Positions 1 to 7,989 are shown, counted from the stretch's first letter. The stretch: DNA of 10,604 nucleotides from Willaertia magna (GCA_902984215.1 CADWAF010000668.1:1-10604), one strand, 5' to 3'. Notes: generated from the sequence alone by a model not told the origin. Numbers and translations: made by a program.

Positions 1-723
1 TCAGTTAAAGCATTACAATTAAAAAAGTTAAATATTGAAATTAAAGATTTACAATGTGGTTTTTATCATTCCATGTTGTTAGATAGTTTTGGTAATATTT
101 ACGGGACCGGTAAAAATTATTATGGTCAGTTGGGAATGAAAAGTTATTTTAATCGACAAGTGTTTACAAAAATTGATTTAAATTTTAAAGTTAAATTAAT
201 TTCATGTAGTAGACATCATACAATAATTTTAAATGAATTTAATGATTTATATGGAGCAGGTTACAATGCTTCTGGTCAACTTGGTCTTAATGATGGAAAT
301 GAAAGAAATGAATTTACAAAAATTGTAATAAATAATTTTAAAAAGGGAGAAATAGTTAATTGTATTTATAAATCATTTCATGATCACACTTTAATTTCAA
401 CTAATTTAAATAATTTATATTTTACTGGAATTAATACAGGAAATAAATTTAATCTTGGTAGTAGTGGAAATTTAGATAATATTTCAAATTTTAAAAAGTT
501 AGATTATATTAAGATGGATAAACAATTTATTTATCCATTATTATTACAAAATTTCTTTTTTATAATTAGTAATCATAAATTTAACAATGAAGAAGAAGAA
601 TTAAATCAAATTCAATTAAATTTATTAAAAAGTTTACAAAATAAAAATTGTTGTGATTTAGAATTTGATGCTAAAGAAGAAAAGAAAAGAAAAAGGCACG
701 ATTTTGAAAATCAAATTCATTAA
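1..723 (+). CDS. RCC1-repeat (beta-propeller) protein, 3' part
   Basis: The frame is open from the first base of the window, so this is the last 240 codons of a longer gene. It ends at TAA 721-723. Two clear RCC1-type blades are visible: residues about 19-46 (CGFYHSMLL, then GNIYGTGKNYYGQLG) and about 69-96 (CSRHHTIIL, then NDLYGAGYNASGQLG). A third, degenerate one lies at about 121-152 (FHDHTLI, then NNLYFTGINTG). RCC1 repeats fold into a seven-bladed propeller, so about half the propeller should lie upstream. The C-terminal tail is polar, with an acidic EEEE run and a basic KKRKRH end that could be a nuclear localisation signal. The true RCC1 protein is a Ran nucleotide exchange factor, but such degenerate repeats are common in large protist families of unknown partner, so only the fold is called. 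Codons are strongly A/T-ending. An AATAAA follows the stop at 730-735. Confidence 0.85.
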   Translation, partial: SVKALQLKKLNIEIKDLQCGFYHSMLLDSFGNIYGTGKNYYGQLGMKSYFNRQVFTKIDLNFKVKLISCSRHHTIILNEFNDLYGAGYNASGQLGLNDGNERNEFTKIVINNFKKGEIVNCIYKSFHDHTLISTNLNNLYFTGINTGNKFNLGSSGNLDNISNFKKLDYIKMDKQFIYPLLLQNFFFIISNHKFNNEEEELNQIQLNLLKSLQNKNCCDLEFDAKEEKKRKRHDFENQIH

Positions 724-729
724 ATTTTT

Positions 730-735
730 AATAAA
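730..735 (+). terminator. Candidate poly(A) signal of the RCC1-like gene
   Basis: AATAAA lies 7 bases after the stop codon. The hexamer is common by chance in such A+T-rich DNA, so this is only a candidate. Confidence 0.3.
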
Positions 736-886
736 TAAATAGTTTACAAATTAAATAAAAAATTTTACATTGCAATACATGAAAATATTTTTAGAATACA
801 AATACTATTTTAATTTTCAAAATAAATTACAGAGCTGCTATCACAAAAAAAATTCTAATAGTTACCAGAATTAAAAAGAAAAACAA

Positions 887-2299
887 ATGCCAGAAATCAA
901 TTTTAACTTGATAGGCACGGACTGTTTATTTAACATTGCTTCTTTTCTTTCAACACGAGTTCTACTCTAACATTTAATATTAGTGTCCAAAGAATGGCGA
1001 AATGTTTTTCTATCAAATGGCATTTGGAAATTGCTTTTTGAAAGAGATTTTGGTCCACTACAATACATGATAGATTACTGGAATAATCTAGACAGTAATG
1101 ATGTCGACAGTAGATGTTCCATTAAGATGGATGAAGAAAGTAAATTAAAGAAGAGAAAGATCGAAAAGTTATCAATTTTAATGTTAACAAATGAAGAAGA
1201 AGAAAAAGATAAATTTTGGTATAAAATGTATCAATTAATTTTATTTACAATACCTTCACAAATGTCACATTTAAATACTTGTAAAATGTCAATTAATCAA
1301 AAAAGAAAAGAAACAGAGGGTTTATATAAAATTGATAAAAATTTTCATGATGAACATTATGATTATGATAAAGATGTTGCAGGAGGAATGTTATCAACTA
1401 AATTATATTATTTTTTTAAGTGGAAACCACAACCTCACAAATGTTTACAAAACTGTAATAGAAACATTCATAAATTAGCTTTTGTTTTATCTTTATTTGA
1501 TAAGAATGGTTTAATTTTAAAGCCTTTAGGAACTACTAATGAAGACGCAGTTGAGAAGCCAATAAAAGAGTTAACAGAAGAGAAGGTAAATTTAGTGAAC
1601 TGTTTAGAGGAGGATCTTGACTTGGATGAAATTGTTGAGGATGATGAAGAGGAAGAACAAAAAGATGAAAAAGAAGAGGATGAAGAAGAAAAAGAAGATA
1701 GCGAAGAAGAATATGATATTAAAGACAAAAAGAAAAGAAAGGATTTTTTCAGTTTAGATAAAGGAAGGGTACTGAGAAGATTAAAACCCTTAGTTGAATG
1801 TTCTCAAGTAATGGTTGGTTATTCCCATGACTATGACATCATTCCACTGTCACGTTTTTGTTATTTTATTCTTTGTGGTAAAGAAAACGAATTATTTAAA
1901 AGAATAGACCCAATCCATGAACAATTTGATACAGATTTTGAAGAAGACGCCATAAAAAGAGATAAATTAAAATCAGTAGCTGTTTCACCATTTATTGAAG
2001 GTCCTTTCCAACCGTTTTGTTTTTATCTTTATTTAGATAAAAAGGTAAATTATGAGTGTGATCCTTACTATTTTGAAAAGTATGGTGAAAACAACGCTGT
2101 AAGAGTTGTTGAGAATGGTACACCAGTTATTGGAAAGAAGAAGGTCAGTAATGGATTCAAATGGCTTACTGATAAATTAGGTTGCACTCCTGGTTTTTGG
2201 AATGCAAGTTTCACTTGGTTTCCATTGGTTTCTGTTAAAACAAAATTTGAAAAGAATATTATTAAGGTGACACAAAATGAATTTGGTAAGTTAATTTGA
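887..2299 (+). CDS. F-box-like protein with acidic central tract, interrupted by an in-frame TAA
   Basis: The 438 codons from 983 to 2299 are open but begin on GTG, in the middle of an F-box. The same frame extends upstream to an ATG at 887. That adds an F-box-like start (GTDCLFNIASFLSTRVLL), then a single TAA at 968-970 (codon 28), then HLILVSKEWRNVFLSNGIWK. The spacing fits an F-box apart from about one extra residue at the stop. F-box proteins recruit substrates to SCF ubiquitin ligases through Skp1. After the F-box comes a WKLLFERDFG segment. A tract at about 1600-1741 is rich in Asp/Glu and followed by KKKRKD. A C-terminal region (FKWLTDKLGCTPGFWNASFT) is one I cannot assign to a family. 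The TAA could be a real nonsense mutation (CAA to TAA would do), a polymorphism or a sequence error. The 3' end is also uncertain: a GTAAGT at 2286 may be a splice donor, giving a slightly different C-terminus ending at 2400. Confidence 0.65.
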
Positions 2300-2377
2300 A
2301 TTATTATTATGTTGCAATTAATTTTGATAAAAAAGGAACTTGTGTATTTTAATCACTTTAAAATTTACGTTATATAG
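2286..2377 (+). other. Possible 3' intron of the F-box-like gene
   Basis: The donor GGTAAGTTAATTTG matches the GTAAGT donors of the two well-supported introns in this window, and a TATATAG acceptor ends at 2377. Splicing replaces the C-terminal Gly-Lys-Leu-Ile with Ala-Ile-Glu-Tyr-Thr-Gln-Asn and a TAA at 2398-2400. The length (92 bases) is close to the 86-base intron of the ML gene. Without splicing, translation stops at TGA 2297-2299. Later AG sites would also be possible. Confidence 0.4.
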
Positions 2378-2653
2378 CTATTGAGTACACACAGAATTAA
2401 TATCTGTTTTAAAGTGGCTCTTAATCTTTTCTATTTTCATGCATTTCTTTCTTAAAGGCAATTGATTCCTTAAAACGATGAAGTAGAAATTTAGAGAGTG
2501 AAATATTTATTGTATTGTATTTCTAAATAACTCTTCAGGTAAGCCAATTGGCAACTAGAAAATTTAAAATTTGACAAATTATTTCGTCTAATAAATAAAT
2601 TTCATTTCTTTGCTTTTTTGAAATTTTTTTACGCGAATATTAGTGAAAAAAAC
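2300..2653. other. Spacer between the two F-box genes
   Basis: No gene is seen here beyond the possible 7-codon last exon at 2378-2400. It holds a perfect 10-base palindrome, GCCAATTGGC, at 2543-2552. Just before it is a CAGGTAAGCC that resembles a splice donor and could mark a 5'-UTR intron, but I see no partner that would confirm it. Confidence 0.4.
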
Positions 2654-4274
2654 ATGTTTCAAGAAAATATTATAAACTGTCCCGAATTATTAAATGAAAT
2701 ACTTCGATTCATTCCTGATATTCAAGAAGATTTATTATCTTTAATTTTAATAAATAAACAATGTCATGAAATTATTGAAGAAAAAAATTCTATTTTTTAT
2801 CAATTGCTTTGTAAAGATCGTTTAGATTATGAAATGTTTATTAAGTTAAAACAAGAAATAGAAGAAGAAAATAATGAAACAATAATTAATTGGAAAGAAC
2901 AGTTTTTAGAAATTGTTTTATTTTTTAAATTATAATTTACCAAATTATTTATTTCAAACAATAAAATCTTTAAATTTAACTAAATTTAAAAATAATAATT
3001 ATTCTTTATTAAATAATTTTAAAAAGCTTAATACTTTAAAAATTCTAGTTAAAGACCTACCACCCAAGTTTACCTTTACAACAACACATTTAAATAATTT
3101 AAAAAAACTTTATCTTTATAATGATTGTATGAATCCAACAGAATTTTCATTAAATTTTTTTACAAATTTACAAAATTTAAAAGTTTTACATGCTGACGGT
3201 ACTTATTTAGAATCTGATTGTTTAAATGGATTAATTAATTTAACTGAATTAAAAATTTATGATAGTAATTTTAATGGAAAATGTTTACAAAACTTTAAAA
3301 ATTTACAAAAATTAGATATTCGTTATTCTCCTATAACAGATGATTGTTTTCAAAATTTAAATAATTTAATTAATTTAACTTTTTATTTTTGTGATTATTT
3401 AAATGGTAAATGTTTTAATTATTTACAAAATTTAAGAGTTTTAAACTGTCAAATGAATGATAATTATAAACCATATTTAGAAAAATTAATTAATTTAAAA
3501 GCATTAAATATTTTTGGAGAAAACGAAATGGATTCTTCTGTTTTAACAAATTTAATTAATTTAGAAAAATTAATTATTAAAGGAAATAATTTTAAAAGTG
3601 AAGATTTTTATAAATTAATTAATTTAAAAAAGATTGTTATTTATGGGACAAGTTTACCTGAAAATTGTTTACAATATTTAATAAAATTGGAAAAATTGGA
3701 ATGTTTTTTACAAGATATTAAAGAAATTATTTATTTAAGTAAAGTTAAGAAATTAAGTTTAAAAAAAGTACCAATTAATATAATTGATAAAGATTTTATT
3801 CGGTTAACAAATTTAGTAAAATTAAATATTTGTAAAATATCTACCATTAATGGAGATTGTTTATTAAATTTAATTAATTTAAAAGAACTTGATGCTTCAA
3901 ATACAATTATTAAAGATGAACACTTAATGAATTTAACAAAATTAAAAAAATTAATTATTAATTATTGTCCAAATATAGATGGAACTTGTTTATTTTATTT
4001 AAAAAAATTAAAAGTACTTCACATTGTAGGTAATAACAATATAAAAGATGAATATTTAGAACATTTAATTAATTTAGAAATATTACATATTACAGAATCA
4101 TTTAATATATTTTTGCCAGAATTAATTACAGGTAAATTTTTATTAAAATTAAATAAATTGGAAGGTTTGTTTGTAGAAGATTATTTTGAAGCTGATAGAA
4201 TTCAAATAGTGAAAAATAGAGTTGAAATGGGGGAAAGTTTTAAAGATATTGTTATTTCTATATTAAAACACTAG
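2654..4274 (+). CDS. F-box/leucine-rich-repeat protein, split by a +1 frame change
   Basis: This is one gene in two frames. The first part starts at ATG 2654 and runs 93 codons to TAA 2933-2935. It carries an F-box-like segment at residues 7-48 (PELLNEILRFIP, DLLSLILINKQCHEII) and ends INWKEQFLEIVLFF. The second part overlaps it in the next frame from about 2913 to TAG 4274, has no ATG near its start, and begins NYNLPNYLFQTIKSLNLTKF. It then has about 14 leucine-rich repeats of roughly 23-25 residues with the pattern L-x-NL-xx-L, many with Cys-Leu at the same place. Reading on requires a +1 shift, most simply one surplus base in the T/A runs at 2918-2933. F-box/LRR proteins use the LRR to choose substrates for SCF ubiquitin ligases. 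Codons are almost only A/T-ending (Leu TTA, Lys AAA), as in rapidly duplicating families. It is either a frameshifted copy or a homopolymer sequence error. Family assignment is firm, function is not. Confidence 0.8.
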
Positions 4275-4738
4275 TTTTATAAAGTGATAAATATCAATGG
4301 ATAATTGTGCAAGTTGTTTGGCTTTACAAAATTGGTTCAATGGTCAACTTGTATTATTTACAAAAAATTTTAATTAGAATTTGCAATACGAACAATAAAT
4401 TAATCAAAAATTAACAAGGAGTTATGAAGTTCTTGTAACCTTTTTTGAAGATAATTACAAGGAATTCCTTTACAAAAGGATTTTCAGTTTGAAAGTTTTA
4501 AATAGAATTTATTAAATTAACTTGAAAGTTATAATGTTCGTTGAATATATTTTAATAGTGATTGCATATTTAAAAGTTATAACATCAAATGTAGTCATTA
4601 TAACATTTATTGATTTATACTTTTTATAATTTATATTATCTTTATGTCACTAATCATTCCGTTTTTAGAATGTTTCAATATTTCTATAAAAACGACCATT
4701 ATCTTGATAATTAAACAATTCAATAACAAAAAATCAAA
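4275..4738. other. Intergenic region upstream of the Lys-rich protein gene
   Basis: No gene can be supported. It holds an AATAAA at 4394-4399, a 12-base palindrome AAGGAATTCCTT at 4459-4470 and, close to the next gene, an imperfect inverted repeat. The repeat arms are 4660-4670 (CGTTTTTAGAA) and 4682-4694 (TTCTATAAAAACG), with the TATA-like element in the right arm. Confidence 0.5.
4685..4694 (+). promoter_or_regulatory. Candidate TATA element of the Lys-rich protein gene
   Basis: TATAAAAACG starts 54 bases before the ATG at 4739, in a plausible position for a core promoter. A matching TATAAAAACT occurs upstream of the Gly/Thr-rich gene on the minus strand. A+T-rich DNA makes chance TATA matches common. 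Confidence 0.35.
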
Positions 4739-5308
4739 ATGAAAACATCAACATTATTTGCATTGTTATTGTTGGGATTATCTTTATGTGTATTCTTTGT
4801 TTCAGCAAGTGCAGAAGGCAATGTTTTGAGTGGAACAAAAGTTGACACTTACGTAAAAACAAAGAAAGTTGTCAAAAAGAAGGGCAATAAGAAAGGTGGA
4901 TTAATTAAATTATTAAAGAAGAAATTAGGTAAAAATTGGGGAAAGAAATTGAGAAGATGTTTAAGAAAACAAAGAAAGAATAAAAAGTCAACTAAACAAT
5001 ATAAGAAGAATGTTAGAAAGCCAATTAAGCAATACAAGAATAAAAACACCACAAAGAAATCAATTAAACAATATAAAAAGAAGAATAACAACAAGAAGAG
5101 ATCAACAAAGAAATTAGTAAAGAAAAATTTCAAGAAATTATTAAAGAGAATTAAGAAAAGAATTGCAAAGAAAGGTGGATTAAAGAAATTCTTAAAATCA
5201 ATTAAGAAATGTTTAAAGAGAAGAAATAATAACAAGAAACAACAAAAGAAAAAGACAATTACTTACAAGAAACCTATTAAGAAAGTTTATACTTACAAAA
5301 AACTTTAA
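4739..5308 (+). CDS. Secreted, extremely lysine-rich (polycationic) protein
   Basis: The protein has 189 residues and begins with a clear signal peptide: MKTS, a Leu-rich core at residues 6-21, and probable cleavage after Ala23 or Ala25. From residue 26 on, 63 Lys and 10 Arg stand against only two acidic residues (Glu26, Asp36), a net charge near +71 over 164 residues. Two stretches look like amphipathic cationic helices starting with KGGL: residues 52-77 (GGLIKLLKKKLGKNWGKKL then RRCLRK) and 145-162 (GGLKKFLKSIKKCLKRR). Each carries one Cys (74 and 158), the only Cys left after signal cleavage. Between and after them are KQYK and TYKK repeats (86-115, 173-188). I recognise no family. The composition suggests binding to nucleic acid, anionic lipid or bacterial surfaces, as in antimicrobial peptides, but cyst-wall or granule packing is equally possible. 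The context ATCAAAATGAAA suits a strong start. Confidence 0.85.
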   Translation: MKTSTLFALLLLGLSLCVFFVSASAEGNVLSGTKVDTYVKTKKVVKKKGNKKGGLIKLLKKKLGKNWGKKLRRCLRKQRKNKKSTKQYKKNVRKPIKQYKNKNTTKKSIKQYKKKNNNKKRSTKKLVKKNFKKLLKRIKKRIAKKGGLKKFLKSIKKCLKRRNNNKKQQKKKTITYKKPIKKVYTYKKL

Positions 5309-5347
5309 ATTGTAATAACCCCTTTGTATTTGAATTTTTTGTAACGT

Positions 5348-5353
5348 AATAAA
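5348..5353 (+). terminator. Candidate poly(A) signal of the Lys-rich protein gene
   Basis: AATAAA lies 40 bases after the stop at 5306-5308, similar to the spacing after the amidase and Gly/Thr-rich genes. Confidence 0.45.
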
Positions 5354-5371
5354 TTAATGTAAATAATTTTT

Positions 5372-6229
5372 TTATTTTATGCGTTGTAAAGTATAATTTA
5401 AATTATAAATATTAAACATTTGTATAAATAAATCAATATGTGTAAAAATCACAACTATTGTTTCTTTTGTTTTAAAGTATGTTCCATTTAAAATTTCTTT
5501 AAATAATTCTAAACTGTCAATTAACCTATTTATTTTACTATCTTCCCAACAATTCCTAAAATAATGAAACTATGTAGATTGCAATAAATTGATCTTTAAA
5601 TTCTTCACAAACAACTTTCCATTTTCTTCTTTCATTTCTAGCTCCTGCAACTTCAAATAAGGCATAATTCTTGTCTTTAAATGATTTCTTGTGCAACCGA
5701 CAGTTTTAAATCTACAAGCATGTACATCTAAATCGTTTGGTAAATAATCGTATGTAATTAATGAATTTATTCTTGTTAAATAGTAAAGTATATATTCATT
5801 ATAATCGTCACGAAAATTATACATAAGGTTTTGTAAAATGTGAATATTTTGTTGTAAAAATTCCATCATTTTTTTCAGCTGAATAATCTCCATAAATAGA
5901 GTCCAGTCTTTAATTTTCATAATAAATTCCTTTTCTATCATTAATTCTTCACCAACTAAACTTTCAATTTCTTTTCTATTTACAATAAATACTTGACAAG
6001 CCCCAACAATACCTGACACTATAATTTCTTTATATTCTCTATTTTTAGTTGGAGCGTTAGAGAAACTTAAAATTTGTCTTAATAATGCTGACTTTCCAGA
6101 TTGTAATGATCCAAAAAGTATTGCTTTAGTTGAATCTTGTTGATCTATTGTTTCTTCTTCAGTTATTGATTTGTTTTTCTTTTTGAAAACTGAAAGAAAG
6201 GGTTGAAACTTTTTTTTTGGAAAGCTCAC
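5372..6229 (-). pseudogene. Heterotrimeric G-protein alpha subunit relic
   Basis: The longest frame (6229 to TAG 5570-5572) has a P-loop GSLQSGKS (residues 40-47) and a switch I region DYLPNDLDVHACRFKTVG (161-178), with the usual Arg (173) and Mg-binding Thr (176). Just after this the homology continues in another frame. At about 5690-5560 that frame reads FEVAGARNERRKW, matching switch II (family FDVGGQRSERRKW), then CEEFKDQFIAIYIVSLF. It then returns to the first frame for CWEDSKINRLIDSLELF and VVIFTHIDLF, where the guanine-specifying NKxD motif is degenerate (THID). The TCAT motif and the last helix are absent before a TAA at 5372-5374. The frame opens on GTG, and there is no ATG anywhere between it and the next gene. 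There is no N-terminal MGxxxS lipidation motif. Missing start, two compensating indels, eroded motifs and lost C-terminus together indicate a decaying copy. A first exon elsewhere or sequence errors cannot explain all of them. Confidence 0.8.
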
Positions 6230-6291
6230 AGCTAAACTGCCGGTTCTTTTACAAATTTTTAAAATGTATAATTTCAGGGTTGACTTAATAT

Positions 6292-6297
6292 TTTATT
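6292..6297 (-). terminator. Candidate poly(A) signal of the amidase gene
   Basis: AATAAA on the minus strand lies 31 bases after the stop at 6328-6330. Confidence 0.45.
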
Positions 6298-6327
6298 TAA
6301 ATTTATAAATTATTGTTTTGATATATT

Positions 6328-7872
6328 TTACAATCTATATAAAGTCATTGGTGCGTGACTATTACGATAAGCACTTCCAGGATATTGATCTCTTTGTTTA
6401 AAATCTGAAACCCATCCCTGTTTAGTATATACTTGCATGTGTCCTGTTTATTAATAATTTTAATTGTAAAGAATTATTAAGTCAACTTAAAACTTACCAT
6501 GAGGATGACCTGGTTGAGCATTAAATATAGCTACGTCACCTTCTTTAGCAGCTCCACTAACTTCCTTAAAACCAGCTTTCTTTAAACTTTTACCATAATC
6601 CTTTGCACTATTTGTTCTTTCAATTGTCTTTCCAGTTGCTGCCTCAATTGCTTCACGAACAGATTTTGCACACTTTCCAGTTGATTTTGTATTTCCAGCT
6701 ACACGTGCAATAATAGTATTTGCAATTTTTGATCCCATTGCAGAACCAGGTTGAGCAATAATAGAAGAAGGTGGTGTATTAGTTGTTTGTTTTTGTTGTG
6801 GAGCAGTATTGTTAATAACCTTTGGTCTTGGAGGAGGTAAAACCTTAGTGTGACTTGGGAATGAAGGTTTTGAAGCTCCATTATAATTGTTATTATTGTT
6901 GTTCTTCATGTTATTAAAGGTATTAATAAGATTAGATTTACCATAAGTATCAGCAATAGATGATCCAATCTTACTTCCAATAATAGGAGCTAACTTTCCT
7001 ACAGAAGTACCAACTGCCTTTCCAATTGGACCAATAACTGGGATTGAACTAAAAGCACTTCCGATAGGGGAGAAGGATGAACCAATTGTTCTTGATACTG
7101 AAGTACCAATTTTACTGAAAGAATTTGTTAAGCCTGAACCAATCTTTCCAAAAGTATTACTGAATGAATTACCAATTGAATTTGCAAATGAATTACCGAT
7201 AGAAGTGAAGCCTGGTTTGCTACTAATTGAATTGATAGTGTTATAAGTACTTCCAATAGTAGAACCAATACTACCAATATGGCTTCCAATAGAAGAACCT
7301 ATAGTACTTGCTGTTCTTCCAAAAACTGAACTAACAGATGATCCTATTCTTCCAATAGAGCTACTACTTCCAATAGAACTAAAAGAGGAACCAATAGATG
7401 AACCAATACTTCCAATTGCACTACCAATTGACTTTCCTAACGATGATCCAATATTACCAATTGTTCTTCCTAGTGATCCTAAAGAAGAACCGATTGAACT
7501 GAAAGCACTTCCACCACTGCCAGTACTACCACTACTTGAGCTACTGGAACTGCTGCTTGAACCGCTACTGCTAGAGCTACTACTTCCTCCACCTTCAAGG
7601 CTATCTGACAAGGCTGTAGCAAAAGATGCCATAAAAACATCTGCCAATTCATCGAAATCTTCGGAAACTAATTCGTCAGCTAATAATTCATTTCTTCTTC
7701 TTTTTGCGAAAGCTTTTCTAATTTTTCTTTCAGCCTTTCTCAATTCTTTGTTAATGAAAGAAGTTAAATATTCTTCAGTTGTTGTGACATGTACTTGAGC
7801 GAAACTAAATACAGAACAAAATAGAACTATCAAAAGAGACGCAATAAATAATGACTTATAGCCCTTTAGCAT
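6328..7872 (-). CDS. Secreted glycine-zipper-repeat protein with C-terminal NlpC/P60-CHAP-like peptidoglycan amidase
   Basis: Two exons, 7872-6498 and 6443-6328, give 496 residues. The order is: signal peptide (1-25, cleavage near FSFA/QV), cationic helix (39-60, ending AKRRR), acidic stretch (62-93), Ser run (97-122), repeat of Ser-Ile-Gly type (123-307), Asn- and Pro-rich linker (318-372) and catalytic domain (about 375-496). The catalytic domain shows the Cys motif GKCAKSVREAIEAATGK (Cys401), GDVAIF (445-450), GHPHGHMQVY with the probable catalytic His460, and WVSDF with Asp472 as a possible third residue. These are features of the papain-like Cys/His NlpC/P60-CHAP superfamily, which cuts peptidoglycan peptide or amide bonds in bacteria. 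Exon 2 supplies His460 and the conserved end, so the unspliced frame would lack the active site. Met at 7872 is chosen over the in-frame Met at 7935 because it puts the hydrophobic signal at the N-terminus. Likely role: digestion or killing of bacterial prey in the phagosome or outside the cell (inference). Confidence 0.85.
6444..6497 (-). other. Intron of the amidase gene (54 bases)
   Basis: Donor GTAAGTTTTAAG starts at 6497 and acceptor AATAAACAG ends at 6444. It splits the Gly codon in GHPHG/HMQVY (phase 1). Removal joins two parts that together complete the conserved Cys/His amidase fold, whereas reading through adds Lys-Phe and stops. Confidence 0.88.
6952..7506 (-). repeat. Ser-Ile-Gly glycine-zipper-like repeat region in the amidase protein
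   Basis: Residues 123-307 consist of irregular units such as SIGSSIGS, SLGSLG, TIGNIG and SIGNSF, with small residues every three or four positions and Ile/Leu/Phe between them. Charged residues are rare. Such GxxxG-type spacing is known from membrane-inserted or self-associating segments. The DNA is not a simple tandem copy: codons for the same unit vary, so the repeat is held by selection at protein level or is old. Confidence 0.7.
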
Positions 7873-7989
7873 GATTTTTTTTGAAATGAAAATTATCTTT
7901 TGACAGATTTGATTATAATTATTTTTCCCGCGCAATTTATTTACAAAATGTCGTAAGGTATTATTGGTAATAAATGCTATTTAACACAA

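Noticed and set aside
968..970. Ciliate-type code (TAA = Gln), which would give a perfect F-box
   Set aside because: TAA ends the RCC1, Lys-rich, amidase, Gly/Thr-rich, ML and ZNF207 genes at family-consistent positions.
1468..1728. Ser-rich 86-codon frame on the minus strand
   Set aside because: Antisense shadow of the acidic Glu/Asp tract of the F-box-like gene (GAA/GAT codons read as TTC/TCA/ATC).
2921..2927. TTTTTTA as a programmed -1 frameshift site in the F-box/LRR gene
   Set aside because: The change needed is +1, and the heptamer is out of phase with the incoming frame.
4297..4377. 26-codon ORF starting MDNCASCLALQNWF
   Set aside because: Too short to support, no conserved motif seen, and such lengths are expected by chance.
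4665..4686. Heat-shock-element-like GAA/TTC blocks before the Lys-rich gene
   Set aside because: Spacing is GAA-TGT-TTC rather than the two-base spacing of real elements.
4849..5235. Phe/Leu-rich 128-codon frame on the minus strand that looks like membrane segments
   Set aside because: Antisense shadow of Lys codons (AAA/AAG read as TTT/CTT); the plus-strand frame has ATG, signal peptide and promoter elements.
6699..6881. 60-codon Leu-rich frame inside the amidase gene
   Set aside because: Same-strand shadow of the Pro/Thr/Gln-rich linker.
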